A DNA stretch of 64,000 nucleotides from Thiomonas sp. (GTDB lineage: Bacteria > Pseudomonadota > Gammaproteobacteria > Burkholderiales > Burkholderiaceae_C): NCBI GenBank assembly GCA_027311065.1, contig DAICZP010000007.1, positions 1 through 64,000 of the forward strand. Reading direction: 5' to 3'. The notes under the pieces are model-generated. The model made no database searches and was not told the DNA's origin. It saw only the letters and a program-made list of their open reading frames with translations. The position numbers were made by a program, and so were the translations under genes. This document shows, in pieces, positions 37,884-47,451 of the stretch (the stretch's first letter is position 1; every line of letters starts with the position of its first letter).

Positions 37884-38372
37884 TCAACGATCGAGAGGCA
37901 ACTCCATGCCGTCCTTGATGACCTCCATGACGACATAGCTTTGCGATGCTGCGGGCACGGGCAGGCGCTTGAGCACCTCGCCGAGCTGGTGCCGATATTC
38001 CGCCATACCACGCAGACGAAATTTCACGAGATAGTCGAACCCGCCAGAGACGAGGTGACACTCGAGGACCTCGGGCATGTTTTGCAACTCATCGCGTATG
38101 GCGTCGAACACCTCGTCCGACTTGGTCGAAAGGGTGATTTCGACGAACACGACCAGTTCGCGTCCAATTGTTTCCGGGGCCAGGCGCGCGTGATAGCCGG
38201 TGATGATGCCCGCACGCTCCATGCGCTTGACCCGTTCGGTACAGGGCGATGCCGACAGGCCCACCCGCTGTGCGAGCTCGGTCATCGAAATGCGTCCCTC
38301 GCGCTGCAACACGTCGAGGATGCGCCGATCCATGCGGTCGAGCTCAGGGGTTTCCACTGCCGAGGCCCTCAC
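37884..38372 (-). CDS. Lrp/AsnC family regulator, DadR-like
   Basis: About 162 residues: N-terminal HTH (LDVLQREGRISMTELAQRVG, then SASPCTERVKRME) and a C-terminal RAM ligand-binding domain (~75-150). It is divergent from dadA, as DadR is in Pseudomonas, so it probably senses L-alanine and activates dadA. The start is uncertain: GTG at 38372 gives normal Lrp length, GTG at 38357 has GAGG upstream, and a longer ATG frame to 38483 would cross the promoter and is unlikely. Confidence 0.85.
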   Translation of the reverse strand: MRASAVETPELDRMDRRILDVLQREGRISMTELAQRVGLSASPCTERVKRMERAGIITGYHARLAPETIGRELVVFVEITLSTKSDEVFDAIRDELQNMPEVLECHLVSGGFDYLVKFRLRGMAEYRHQLGEVLKRLPVPAASQSYVVMEVIKDGMELPLDR

Positions 38373-38482
38373 CGCCGATTTTCTTTGACATCTTTCACTC
38401 CGATCTACCCAATTTTTGGTGAAATTTACTTCAAAAAACCGCCTATATTTCAAATTATACAAACATAACCGGGTGTTTTCCA
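38373..38482. promoter_or_regulatory. AT-rich divergent lrp-dadA control region
   Basis: About 110 bp, far more AT-rich than its surroundings, with A/T tracts and partly symmetrical AATTT/AAATT elements of the kind Lrp-family octamers wrap. Probably holds both promoters. Confidence 0.55.
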
Positions 38483-39781
38483 ATGAAAGCCATTGTCTTG
38501 GGCGCTGGGGTCATCGGCACGACGACCGCCTACTATCTCGCCAAGTCAGGCGTGGATGTCACCGTCATCGACCGCCAGAGCCAGCCCGGGCAGGAAACCA
38601 GCTTCGCGAACGCGGGGCAAGTATCCCCCGGCTATGCCACACCGTGGGCGGCACCGGGAATCCCGTTCAAGGCATTGAAATGGATGTTTCAGCGCCACGC
38701 ACCGCTGTCCATTCGCCCGGATGCAACGCTGTGGCAGCTTCGCTGGATGGCAGGCATGCTGCGCAACTGCACCCAGGACCGCTATGCACGCAACAAAGAG
38801 CGGATGATGCGTTTGGCGGAGTACAGCCGCGACTGCCTCCGCGACTTGCGCGCCGACACCGCACTGACCTATGAGCATCGCAGCGCAGGGACGCTGCAGG
38901 TCTTCCGCAGTCAGGCCCAGTTCGATGCCGCACGGCGCGACATCGAGGTGCTGGAGAAATGCGGTGTTGCCTACGAACTGCTGCGTGCGGACGAACTCGC
39001 CTCGGTCGAGCCCGCCCTGGATCGCGCGCGCGACCGCTTGTGCGGGGGCCTGCGTCTCCCCAACGACGAGACGGGCGATTGCCAGCTCTTCACCTCCCGA
39101 CTTGCGACATTGGCAGCGAACATCGGGGCCCGCTTCCGGATGGATGAAACCATTCAGGGGTTTGTCAAGGGCGCCCGAGGTTCGATCGCCGGCGTGCGGA
39201 CCGCATCAGGCGTTCTGACAGCCGACCGTTACGTCGTCGCCTGCGGTAGTTATTCGCGTGATCTTCTGCTCCCCCTTGGCATTGACCTCCCGGTTTATCC
39301 GGTCAAGGGCTACTCCCTGACCGCTCCCATCGTCGACGCCACGCTGGCGCCCCGCTCCACGGTGCTGGACGAGACCTACAAAATTGCCTTGACCCGATTC
39401 GATGACCGGATCCGGGTTGGGGGCATGGCCGAGTTGCGGGGGTACGATCTGCGACTCGATCCGCGCCGACGCGCCACCCTCGAAATGGTAACCCGCGACC
39501 TGTTTCCCGGTGGTGACCTCCCCGCCGCCGAATTCTGGACCGGTCTGCGCCCCATGACGCCGGATGGGACCCCGATCGTGGGGCCGACACGGCATCCCAA
39601 TCTGACCCTCAACACGGGCCATGGAACGCTCGGCTGGACCATGGCGTGCGGGTCAGCAAAGCTGGTTGCCGACCAGTTGCTCGGCCGGCGCACGGACATC
39701 GAAGCTGAGGATCTCGCCCTCGACCGCGGCGTCGCGTCGCCGCGCCCGGCAGGCCGCTTGGTCGGTGCAGGCGCCGCGTAG
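38483..39781 (+). CDS. dadA: D-amino acid dehydrogenase, small subunit
   Basis: A 432-residue FAD enzyme that oxidises D-alanine and other D-amino acids to 2-oxo acids, passing electrons to the quinone pool. [19 protein letters not shown] is the FAD Rossmann loop, [20 protein letters not shown] the family signature, and [15 protein letters not shown] near the C-terminus closes the FAD site. Full length. With alanine racemase (not in the window) it catabolises L-alanine. The divergent Lrp-type gene is its probable regulator. Confidence 0.95.
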   Translation: MKAIVLGAGVIGTTTAYYLAKSGVDVTVIDRQSQPGQETSFANAGQVSPGYATPWAAPGIPFKALKWMFQRHAPLSIRPDATLWQLRWMAGMLRNCTQDRYARNKERMMRLAEYSRDCLRDLRADTALTYEHRSAGTLQVFRSQAQFDAARRDIEVLEKCGVAYELLRADELASVEPALDRARDRLCGGLRLPNDETGDCQLFTSRLATLAANIGARFRMDETIQGFVKGARGSIAGVRTASGVLTADRYVVACGSYSRDLLLPLGIDLPVYPVKGYSLTAPIVDATLAPRSTVLDETYKIALTRFDDRIRVGGMAELRGYDLRLDPRRRATLEMVTRDLFPGGDLPAAEFWTGLRPMTPDGTPIVGPTRHPNLTLNTGHGTLGWTMACGSAKLVADQLLGRRTDIEAEDLALDRGVASPRPAGRLVGAGAA

Positions 39782-39806
39782 TTTTACCGGGGCGGGCAGC
39801 GCGGTC

Positions 39807-40973
39807 CTACTTGGAGGGTAGGCGCTGGCGCGCGGTGGAGCGCGCGACGGCTTGCCGCGGAACTCCGGTCAGGCATGGTGCGCTGACCATGTGTCCGTGC
39901 CACAGCCCGTGCGCACTTCGTATGAGCACGTAAGCCCAGGCGCCGACGAGAAAGACCACCAGCATTGCGCCGAATGTGGTGAAAAACTCCAATCCGGTGT
40001 TGCGCCCCAAAGCCAGGGTCGCGGCGATGTAAACACCCAGCGGGAAGGTGAACCCCCACCACCCGAGGTTGAAAGGAAGCTCGTTGCGTGCCTGGCGCAC
40101 GGTCAATGCCAGCGCAGTGACCATCCACCACAAGCCGAGCCCCCACAGAATGAGGGCACCCAGCGTGCCAATCGGAGCGGCAATCCCGGCCAGCGCATGC
40201 AACGGGCCATTGATCAGCGCATGCGGAGCCGCGGCCCCGAGGGTCTGCAACGCGAAGGCGCCGGTCCCGATCGGCCCCAGGCTGAGCCAGGTCGAGACCC
40301 CGAGCTCCTTGGGCGGAAGCTTGTGCACCGCCAGCCGAAGGTAAAGGATCGTCAGCAGTCCCAGCGCAATGGGGACGGAAACCCCCCAAAGACAGTAGCC
40401 CGCAATGACCATGGTCTGCGCGTCGGCAGCGGGCAGATGAAGCGCCAGGATTCCGCCGCTCGAGGCGGCAACCTCGGCGGGAACGATCGGCAGTAACCAT
40501 ACTCCGGACATCCGTGCCAGATCGTGCTCCTGATTCAGGAACTGCTGCCATGGAACGAGCCATCCTGAGATGAGCGACAGCGCGACGTCGACCCACCAAA
40601 GCCCCGCAGCCAGAGCGACCGCCTGGGGGCTGTGCGGATAAAACACGACCAAGCCGTTGACCAGAGGAATCATGGCCATCGGCAGGGCGCCAATGAACAT
40701 CGATTGCACCGGATGGCGCAATAACGGCATCGCATCCTCGAAAAAGAAAATCCACCGCGAGGCGAACAACGCCAGGAACGCCAGGAAAATCAGAGCGTCG
40801 ACCCAGAACAGGACCTCGGCCACCGTCCTGATCCCTTCGATCGGATAGGGGAACTGCATGAGCATGAGGAACACGATGCCCGTGCCCATGTTGACCGTGA
40901 ACCAGTTGGGCGTGAACTGTCTCACGAGTTCGCGAGGATGCGCCAGATGGCGCAGCGGGATCAGACGATCCAT
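39807..40973 (-). CDS. TDT family transporter (TehA/SSU1-like)
   Basis: A 388-residue inner-membrane protein with ~10 helices. FTPNWFTVNMGTGIVFLML is the N-terminal signature of the tellurite-resistance/dicarboxylate transporter family, which includes sulfite exporters and the SLAC1 channel. The pore Phe cannot be assigned by eye. AGGAG lies 6 nt before the ATG. Convergent with dadA (25 nt). Sulfite or dicarboxylate/malate efflux are the best guesses. The 133-bp upstream region has a direct repeat. Confidence 0.85.
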   Translation of the reverse strand: MDRLIPLRHLAHPRELVRQFTPNWFTVNMGTGIVFLMLMQFPYPIEGIRTVAEVLFWVDALIFLAFLALFASRWIFFFEDAMPLLRHPVQSMFIGALPMAMIPLVNGLVVFYPHSPQAVALAAGLWWVDVALSLISGWLVPWQQFLNQEHDLARMSGVWLLPIVPAEVAASSGGILALHLPAADAQTMVIAGYCLWGVSVPIALGLLTILYLRLAVHKLPPKELGVSTWLSLGPIGTGAFALQTLGAAAPHALINGPLHALAGIAAPIGTLGALILWGLGLWWMVTALALTVRQARNELPFNLGWWGFTFPLGVYIAATLALGRNTGLEFFTTFGAMLVVFLVGAWAYVLIRSAHGLWHGHMVSAPCLTGVPRQAVARSTARQRLPSK

Positions 40974-41054
40974 GGAAAGCTCCTGTTCGGCATGTGCGCG
41001 AGAGAACAGGATAGGTACTTTTACAAACCCAGAAAAACGGTTTATTGCTCTTTA

Positions 41055-41075
41055 ATCGATCACTAATATCGATCA
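41055..41075. repeat. ATCGATCA direct repeat upstream of the TDT transporter
   Basis: ATCGATCA occurs at 41055-41062 and 41068-41075, 13 bp apart start to start, in an AT-rich region ~85 bp upstream of the TDT start codon. Possible tandem regulator sites; no regulator gene is adjacent. Confidence 0.5.
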
Positions 41076-41106
41076 ATCGTTTGCGATGAAACCCCGCAAG
41101 CCAAGG

Positions 41107-41949
41107 CTAGAACGACGCGCGTGCCAGCACCACGATCGCCACGCAGGCCAACGCGATCGACGCGCGATTGCCCGCGGTCGTGCGCTCGCCGAAAACGCCG
41201 ATGCCGACCAGCGCCGCCAGCACCACCACGCCGATGTTCATGGTCGCGAACACCATCGCCGGACTGCCCGCCAAAGTCTGGTGCGCGCGGATATAGAAGT
41301 CGATGTTGCCAAAGTTCAACAATCCCAGCGCCAACCCGGCCGTCGCATCGGGCACGCGCCGCGCCACCGCGCGATCCTTGCGGCGCATCTGTGCCAGCAG
41401 CATGCACAACAGCGCCACAGCGAACGAGAACTGCAGCGTTGTTGGAAAATTCGCGCCTTCGATGGCCAGTTGCTTGAGCAATACATCGACCGCTGCGTAG
41501 CCCACCCACAGCGCTGCCAGCCAGCCCACGCCACCACCGGAGCCACGCGCCCCCCGCGGCCGCGCCAGGATGCCGGCCATCGCCACCAGACCCAGCGACA
41601 ACCCCACAAGTTTCCAAACAGTCGGTCGGTCATGAAACAACCAGAACGCGGCCAGCGACGACAGCACCAGCGACAAGCGCTGCGCGATGTCCGCGCGCAC
41701 GATGCCGGCGCCGCCGACGGCCCGCCCGGTGGCAAGGAACAATCCTGGTAACAACACCCCCAGAGCGAGGGCGAGCGGATGCACATTGGCAGGATTCAGG
41801 GATGGGCGCAGAACCAGCAGGCATAGTGCGCCCGCGGCAACATAATTCCAAAGGATCATCGCGCCCAGATCGAGGCCAGCGCGCAGCGCGAGCTTCAGCA
41901 GAACTGCGACCGAGACGCTGCATAGAACAGCAAGAGCAATCAGGAGCAT
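41107..41949 (-). CDS. EamA/EmrE-like DMT transporter
   Basis: A 280-residue membrane protein with about ten helices. The N-terminal VLCSVSVAVLLKLALRAG and the second-half YAAVDVLLKQLA share the SMR/EamA pattern of a helix with a Lys/Gln pair. Substrate unknown. No strong SD before the ATG. Upstream lies the leftward Srx-like gene after a 71-nt gap, so the two may be co-transcribed. Confidence 0.78.
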   Translation of the reverse strand: MLLIALAVLCSVSVAVLLKLALRAGLDLGAMILWNYVAAGALCLLVLRPSLNPANVHPLALALGVLLPGLFLATGRAVGGAGIVRADIAQRLSLVLSSLAAFWLFHDRPTVWKLVGLSLGLVAMAGILARPRGARGSGGGVGWLAALWVGYAAVDVLLKQLAIEGANFPTTLQFSFAVALLCMLLAQMRRKDRAVARRVPDATAGLALGLLNFGNIDFYIRAHQTLAGSPAMVFATMNIGVVVLAALVGIGVFGERTTAGNRASIALACVAIVVLARASF

Positions 41950-42020
41950 GGAGGCTGGGAAGCATGGAAGCCGAGGCGGCGGGTAGGACAGCGCTGCACG
42001 CTGCCCGGATCCGGACGCGC

Positions 42021-42395
42021 TCAGACGAGCTTGCAGGGCACGAGCGCGTCCTCATCGAAGGAATAGACGGCGCACAGGCGGTGGTAGCCGTCTGCGATAA
42101 CAACCTTGCCATGCACCGGGTCGCGCACCAGCAGAATCGGTGACAGTGCCGTGCCTTTGGTGATTTTCCCACGGTCCCGTTCGACATGCCCATTGCTGAC
42201 GCCAAGTAGCGAGAGCGCGGAGGCGCGAAAAATATCCTTGGCCTTGAAACGCATCATCGCCGCGCGCCTGAGCTCGCTGACACGCGCCGCCGCGGTCGCG
42301 TCGTCGAGCAGCAGGCTCAGATAGGACAACGCCGCCGGGTAGTTGTGCTCCTCCGGTGCATCCAGCCAGTGAATCTCCAGGGTGGTCTGCTTCAT
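42021..42395 (-). CDS. Conserved hypothetical protein with ParB/sulfiredoxin-like motif
   Basis: A 124-residue cytoplasmic protein. The C-terminal half reads GTALSPILLVRD...VIADGYHRLCAVY...VPCKLV, which resembles the ParB/Srx fold where (D/E)GxxRxxA binds nucleotide (here DGYHRLCA). The N-terminal half (LDAPEEHNYPAALSYLSLL) is helical and I do not recognise it. The start at 42395 is one of three nearby ATGs; SD evidence is weak. Function unknown. Confidence 0.65.
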   Translation of the reverse strand: MKQTTLEIHWLDAPEEHNYPAALSYLSLLLDDATAAARVSELRRAAMMRFKAKDIFRASALSLLGVSNGHVERDRGKITKGTALSPILLVRDPVHGKVVIADGYHRLCAVYSFDEDALVPCKLV

Positions 42396-42900
42396 GCCGT
42401 GTCTCATCTCCAACAGCCCCGGCCGCCGCCGGTATCGCGCCAAGCATAGCCCCCTGCCCGCTCGACATCGGCTCGCGCCCGCGACGCAGTGTCGGGACTC
42501 GGATGGAATCAGGCTTGCCCATCAAGTTAGTGGCAAAAGTGTCGTCAAAAGAGCAGGGACACTGTGCGCTTTGAAGTCTGCATCAAGCGTCTGGAGTGCG
42601 TGCCGACCCTATCTTTTCTACCGTGCAAGCGCGCAGGTTCTGTGAATAAGTTGGCATACCGTGCGGAACAATTTTGCCCAGGTGCTGTCGGTTGACCTGG
42701 ATCAATTTGAAAAAACCGACGGGCTCGGATAGTGCATACGCCACGTCGTCTGGCGCCGCCGACATGGCAATCGAGCCTGCCGGTCCTGCCGGAAGCATGC
42801 GGGGCTGGTAGCGCAGCAAGCCGGAGCCCGGCATGCACCATGTGTGTTCATGCTGGCGCTGCGATCGGCACTTTGGATAGGCGAACTAAGGAGTCTGGAC
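42396..42900. other. 505-bp gene-free region upstream of the chemosensory operon
   Basis: No credible coding frame. It contains the FNR-type promoter at 42692-42733 and a ~160-nt leader before the first gene of the operon. The left part holds the divergent promoter of the Srx-like gene. Confidence 0.7.
42692..42733 (+). promoter_or_regulatory. FNR/ANR box and -10 element, class II spacing
   Basis: TTGACCTGGATCAA (42692-42705) matches TTGAT-N4-ATCAA at 9 of 10 positions. GATAGT at 42728-42733 is a plausible -10. A start near 42740 would put the box centre at -41.5, the canonical class II position for FNR activators. The first ATG is at 42901. Confidence 0.65.
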
Positions 42901-44814
42901 ATGGCACTGGTGAAGAAAGCGGCACCCTCGAGTCTTCCTGCAACTGCCGGGAAGGCGATCGCCCCGACCACGCGCGACGTCGAAGCGCAGCGCAAGCGGG
43001 CCCGGACGTTGGCGAAGCAGCAGCAAGCCGCGGAGCGGATCGCTGCTGCCACCGGCCAACTGTCGGCTGGTATCAGCGAGTCGGCCTCTGCCGCCGAGGA
43101 GCTGAAGCGGGCGGCCGAACAGATCGCGGCGGGGTCGGAACAGGCAGCCAATGCCGCCCAGGAAGCGGCGACAAGCATCAAGGACATGGTTGTCGGCGTC
43201 GACAAGGTTGATCACAACGCGAACATCACCTTGCAAAAAGGCGGAACGCTGATCGCCGCAGCACAACGCGTGACCGAAGAGGTCTCGCAAATGGTGAACA
43301 ACGTGATTCAAGCGGCACGGCGCCAGGTCGATTCAGTCAAGATGGTGACCGGTCTGGAAAAACAGGCCTCCGATATCGGTGACATCGTCAAGGCGGTTGC
43401 GCGCATTGCCGATCAGACGAACCTCCTCGCGCTCAATGCCGCGATCGAAGCGGCCAGGGCCGGCAAGCACGGGAAAGGCTTTGCCGTGGTCGCCGATGAA
43501 GTCCGCTCACTCGCGGAGACCTCGGAGAAGAGTGCCAAGCAGATTTCCGACCTGATCACGAAAATCCAGACCGACGTCAAGTCCGTCGCAAGCGGTGTCA
43601 ACGAATCCACGCGTACGGTACAAGCTGAAGCCGACAAGGGCGAAGCGGTGAACGAATCCTTGGCGCGCATCGGATCGGCGTCCACCGAAGTGGTCGAAGC
43701 ATCGAAGATCGTGGTCGGTGTGGCGCGTGAAGCCACGCAGGCGACCCAGAGAATGACCAAGGTGTCCGAGACCATCGCGGCCGCGGCCGCCGAGCAGGCT
43801 GCCGCCGCCGAAGAGTCGAACAAGACCATCGCCGAGCAGGCGGTGGCGCTGAACGCTTGCGAGCAGATTGCGCGGGAACTAAGTGAAACAGCCGAGGACT
43901 TGAAGAACTCGACGGACGTGTCGAAAAGCGCAGAAGAAGTTGCGGCCTCGGCGGAGGAACTCTCAACCGCGGTCAAGGAAATCACGCGCGCATCGACGCA
44001 GATCTTGTCAGCAATCAACGAGATCCGACGTGGAGCGAAGGATCAGACCGAAGCCAGTAATGTGGCCATCGCGACCATCAAACAGGTGGAAATCAACGTC
44101 CTGGATTCAAAGAAGGGCGGCAACCTCGGGCTTGAAAAAGCTGAATTCGGCAAGCGCGTGATCGGCGAGATCAAGTCCACGATCGAAGCCATGCTGGCTG
44201 GCACCTTGAAGGCGATCGAGATCACACAGACTTGTGCACGCCAGGTGGGTGACTTGCAGAACGTCGCACGCGACGTTGACAAGATTGTCGAGGCGATCGC
44301 CATGGTGTCGGTGCAAACCAACATGCTGGCTGTGAATGGTGCGATCGAAGCCGCGCGCGCTGGAGAGTTCGGCAAGGGCTTCATCGTCGTGTCGACCGAT
44401 ATCCGGAATCTTTCGCACGACTCGGCACAAAACGCAGACCGTATTCGAGACATGGTGAAGTCGATCCAGGATCAGATCCTGATGGTGGGTTCGGACCTGC
44501 GCGAAATCATCTCCGGTGCGACCGCCGAGACCGAAAAAGCCAAGGGCATTCTCAAGCACATCGAAACATCCGAGGTCGAAGTCGAAGGGGTGCGCGCCGC
44601 CGCCGCAGAAATCGTGACCGGCGCGGATATCGTGACCGAAGCGATTCTCAAGGTCAAAAACGGTGTCGAGCAAATCGCGAACGCGACCCTTGAGGCCGAG
44701 GCAGCCGCAAGCCAGGCCTCGACGGCGGCCGAACAGCAGTCGCGTGGCGCTGAAGAACTGTCTACCGCCATCGAGGAGATCGCGGCGCTGGCAGACGAAC
44801 TCCAAAGCGCTTGA
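42901..44814 (+). CDS. Soluble chemoreceptor with two tandem signalling tips
   Basis: A 637-residue cytoplasmic methyl-accepting protein without transmembrane or ligand-binding domain. It has two full hairpin tips: [18 protein letters not shown] at 171-188 and [18 protein letters not shown] at 471-488, exactly 300 residues apart, each flanked by long Ala/Glu-rich coiled coil. Tip 1 is canonical ([14 protein letters not shown]). Tip 2 is drifted ([14 protein letters not shown]), so only the first may bind CheA/CheW normally. The N-terminal ~45 residues are basic and disordered ([23 protein letters not shown]), a possible ParA contact. AAGGAG lies 7 nt before the ATG. First gene of the operon; the sensory input may come through partner proteins. 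Confidence 0.9.
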   Translation: MALVKKAAPSSLPATAGKAIAPTTRDVEAQRKRARTLAKQQQAAERIAAATGQLSAGISESASAAEELKRAAEQIAAGSEQAANAAQEAATSIKDMVVGVDKVDHNANITLQKGGTLIAAAQRVTEEVSQMVNNVIQAARRQVDSVKMVTGLEKQASDIGDIVKAVARIADQTNLLALNAAIEAARAGKHGKGFAVVADEVRSLAETSEKSAKQISDLITKIQTDVKSVASGVNESTRTVQAEADKGEAVNESLARIGSASTEVVEASKIVVGVAREATQATQRMTKVSETIAAAAAEQAAAAEESNKTIAEQAVALNACEQIARELSETAEDLKNSTDVSKSAEEVAASAEELSTAVKEITRASTQILSAINEIRRGAKDQTEASNVAIATIKQVEINVLDSKKGGNLGLEKAEFGKRVIGEIKSTIEAMLAGTLKAIEITQTCARQVGDLQNVARDVDKIVEAIAMVSVQTNMLAVNGAIEAARAGEFGKGFIVVSTDIRNLSHDSAQNADRIRDMVKSIQDQILMVGSDLREIISGATAETEKAKGILKHIETSEVEVEGVRAAAAEIVTGADIVTEAILKVKNGVEQIANATLEAEAAASQASTAAEQQSRGAEELSTAIEEIAALADELQSA

Positions 44815-44828
44815 CCCGGGAGATCGCG

Positions 44829-46373
44829 ATGAGCACAGAAATCGAGGAAACACGTCGCGCCGGCGACAGCGTGGCGACTGACAGCCGGGTCGAGACCCAG
44901 CAGTTCGTCACGTTCATCGTCGGCGACGAAGTCTTCGGTGTCAGCATGGCCCCGGTGCAGGAAATCATCCGCATGCCCGACATCGTTCGCGTACCGCTGG
45001 CACCGCGTTCGCTGAATGGCCTGGCAAATCTTCGCGGACGCGTCCTGCCGATCATTTCGCTGCGGCGCATTTTCAACATCGCTGATGAGCCGAACAACGA
45101 GTCGACGCGAGCACTGGTCATCGATATCGGGCAGCCTCTGGGGTTCGTGGTCGACCGCATCGCCAGTGTCATCAGTGTCGAGCCTGGCAAGATCGAGAGC
45201 GTGGCGGGGGTGCGGGCGGCGATTGACAGCAAATTGCTGAGCGGAGTTTTGAAAGACGTCGGTGGCTTCTCGATGGTGATGGTGCTGGATTTCGAGCGAC
45301 TCATCGCCATCGAGTTCGCTGAAATCGCCTCCCTGGTGCGCGGCGGCCAGCACATCGCGGATACGCGAGCAGACACTGTCAGCGAGGACGCCGAAGATTC
45401 AGGCGAGTTGCAGTTGGTCAGCTTCTCGGTGGAGAGCCAGGAGTACGCGATCGACATCGCCAGCGTTCAGGAAATCGTTCAGATTCCCGCGACGATTGCG
45501 CATGTCCCCAATGCGCCCGAGCAGGTTCTCGGGCTCATGACGTTGCGCGAACGCCTGCTTCCGCTGGTCTCGCTGCGCAGTCTTTTCCATTTGCCGGCAC
45601 GCGCCCTCGATGAGCGCAGCCGGGTCGTGGTGATTACCCTGGGGGCAGCCGCAGTCGGCTTGGTGACGGATAGCGTGTCCGAGGTCTTGCGGGTACCCAA
45701 GGAGTCGGTCGATGCCATGCCCCCGATGTTGGCACGTGACAAGGACATGGCCGACATCACCCAGATCTGCCGGCTGGATGGGGGAAAGCGCCTGGTCTCC
45801 ATCATTGCGCCGGACAGCCTGGCCAGCCGCGCGGCCGTCTCTGATGTTCTCCATGAGGTGTCCACCATGAATGAAGCGCAAGTTGACGCAGTCGATGACA
45901 GCGATGTCAACGACGAAGAGGAACAGGTTGTCGTGTTTCGCCTCGCCGATGGAGAGTTCGGCGTGCCGATCAGCAGTGTGCAGGAGATCGTGCGGATTCC
46001 AGACCAGCTATCCCGTGTTCCGAAAACGCCAGACTTCGTCGAGGGCGTCATCAACCTGCGTGGATCTGTGCTACCGGTGATTGATCAGCGCAAGCGCCTT
46101 GGCCTGCCCGACATCGCGCGCAATGACCGACAGCGCATCATGGTCTTCCTGCTCGACGGCGTCCGTACCGGCTTCATCGTCGATGCTGTGACCGAGGTGC
46201 TCAAGCTCCACCAGCGTCAGATCGAGCCGGCGCCGCGTCTGTCAGGTGAGCAAGCGCGATTGTTGGGAAGAGTCGCCAACCTCGAAAAAGCCAAGCGCAT
46301 GATTCAACTGATTGATCCGGACCACCTCATCGACGAGAAAGACCGCTCCGATCTGGCCAAGCTGGAAGGCTGA
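44829..46373 (+). CDS. Triple CheW-domain coupling protein
   Basis: A 514-residue protein of three CheW domains in series (~25-165, ~197-340, ~370-505), joined by acidic linkers. Each has the CheW core pattern: VxVFxxxxxxFGVPISSVQEIVRIP, then INLRGSVLPVIDQR or equivalents (ANLRGRVLPIISLR, MTLRERLLPLVSLR). Single CheW domains join receptors to CheA; a three-fold fusion could crosslink receptor hairpins in an array, perhaps matching the two tips of the upstream receptor. GGGAG lies 6 nt before the ATG at 44829, 14 nt after the receptor stop. Confidence 0.92.
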   Translation: MSTEIEETRRAGDSVATDSRVETQQFVTFIVGDEVFGVSMAPVQEIIRMPDIVRVPLAPRSLNGLANLRGRVLPIISLRRIFNIADEPNNESTRALVIDIGQPLGFVVDRIASVISVEPGKIESVAGVRAAIDSKLLSGVLKDVGGFSMVMVLDFERLIAIEFAEIASLVRGGQHIADTRADTVSEDAEDSGELQLVSFSVESQEYAIDIASVQEIVQIPATIAHVPNAPEQVLGLMTLRERLLPLVSLRSLFHLPARALDERSRVVVITLGAAAVGLVTDSVSEVLRVPKESVDAMPPMLARDKDMADITQICRLDGGKRLVSIIAPDSLASRAAVSDVLHEVSTMNEAQVDAVDDSDVNDEEEQVVVFRLADGEFGVPISSVQEIVRIPDQLSRVPKTPDFVEGVINLRGSVLPVIDQRKRLGLPDIARNDRQRIMVFLLDGVRTGFIVDAVTEVLKLHQRQIEPAPRLSGEQARLLGRVANLEKAKRMIQLIDPDHLIDEKDRSDLAKLEG

Positions 46374-46386
46374 GGCCGTCTCCGTC

Positions 46387-47442
46387 ATGCGCAACAAGCT
46401 CCTCATCGTCGACGATTCGGCACTCATGCGGGGGCACCTGACGCGCACCTTCACCGCCGAGGGGGATTTTCAGATCCGGCTTGCCCGGAATGGCCAGGAA
46501 GCTGTGGAGGAGAACCTGGAATTCGAGCCTGATGTCGTGACCCTGGACATCAACATGCCGGTGCTTGACGGGCTCGGTGCGCTGGCGCAGATCATGGCCA
46601 CACGGCCGGTGCCCGTCGTCATGGTCTCGTCACTGACCGAGCGTGGCGCACTGACGACGTTTGAAGCGCTGGCGCTCGGGGCCGTGGATTATGTCGCCAA
46701 GCCAGACGGCACCATTTCCCTCTCGATCGAGGCCATCAGCGCGGAACTGGTCCGCAAGGTTCGCGCCGCCTTGCGCGCAAAGCCACATGCCCGGGCCCGG
46801 GCGTTGCCGCGGGCTCGCGAGGAGCGCATCCGGCCCGCGGTGCCGCCGCGGCGGCGTGCGAGCCCGGAGCTGGTGCTGGTGGGCGTATCAACCGGCGGAC
46901 CTTCGACCCTTGAAGAGATCTTGCTCGGGTTACCGGTCGATTTTCGACTGCCAATCATCGTCGCCCAGCACATGCCAGGATCTTTTACCGGTCCATTCGC
47001 GCAGCGCCTGAACGGCCTGTGCGAACTGCAGGTCCTGGAAGTCACACGGCCATCCCCGCTCGAGGGAGGTACGGTCTACATTGGCAAGGGCGGCGCCGAT
47101 GTGATTGTCGCGGAACGCAACGGCAGGCACGTTGTACTGCCCAAGCCCGAATCCAAGCAGCACCTCTGGCATCCCTCGGTCGAATTGCTTGGATTGTCGG
47201 CACTCGAGCACTGCGATGCAACCGGCCTGATTGCGGTCATGCTGACCGGCATGGGGCATGACGGCGCGGATGCATTCACCGAAATTGCCCGCCGTGGCGG
47301 CCGCACGATCGCCGAATCGGAGGAATCCGCCGTGGTGTTCGGCATGCCCAAGGAATTGATTGCCCGAGGTGGCGCGCAGGTCGTTCTGCCGAGTCACCGC
47401 ATCGCCGGACAGTTGATCGACTGGGTTGGCGAGGCAGCATAA
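46387..47442 (+). CDS. cheB: Chemotaxis response regulator / protein-glutamate methylesterase
   Basis: A 351-residue CheB. The receiver domain spans ~1-125 with phospho-acceptor D54 (TLDINMP) and acidic pocket D9/D10; an Arg/Ala-rich linker covers ~130-160. The methylesterase domain has catalytic S168 (GVSTGGPS), H195 (VAQHMPGS) and D292 (TGMGHDGA), all present. It demethylates or deamidates receptor glutamates when phosphorylated by CheA. The double-tip receptor and the receptor-CheZ hybrid in the same operon are the obvious substrates. Confidence 0.95.
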   Translation: MRNKLLIVDDSALMRGHLTRTFTAEGDFQIRLARNGQEAVEENLEFEPDVVTLDINMPVLDGLGALAQIMATRPVPVVMVSSLTERGALTTFEALALGAVDYVAKPDGTISLSIEAISAELVRKVRAALRAKPHARARALPRAREERIRPAVPPRRRASPELVLVGVSTGGPSTLEEILLGLPVDFRLPIIVAQHMPGSFTGPFAQRLNGLCELQVLEVTRPSPLEGGTVYIGKGGADVIVAERNGRHVVLPKPESKQHLWHPSVELLGLSALEHCDATGLIAVMLTGMGHDGADAFTEIARRGGRTIAESEESAVVFGMPKELIARGGAQVVLPSHRIAGQLIDWVGEAA

Positions 47443-47451
47443 GGAAAGGCC

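Noticed and set aside
42600-42680. Sigma-54 promoter (TGGCATACCGTGCGG)
   Set aside because: The GG and GC doublets are not at the required -24/-12 spacing.
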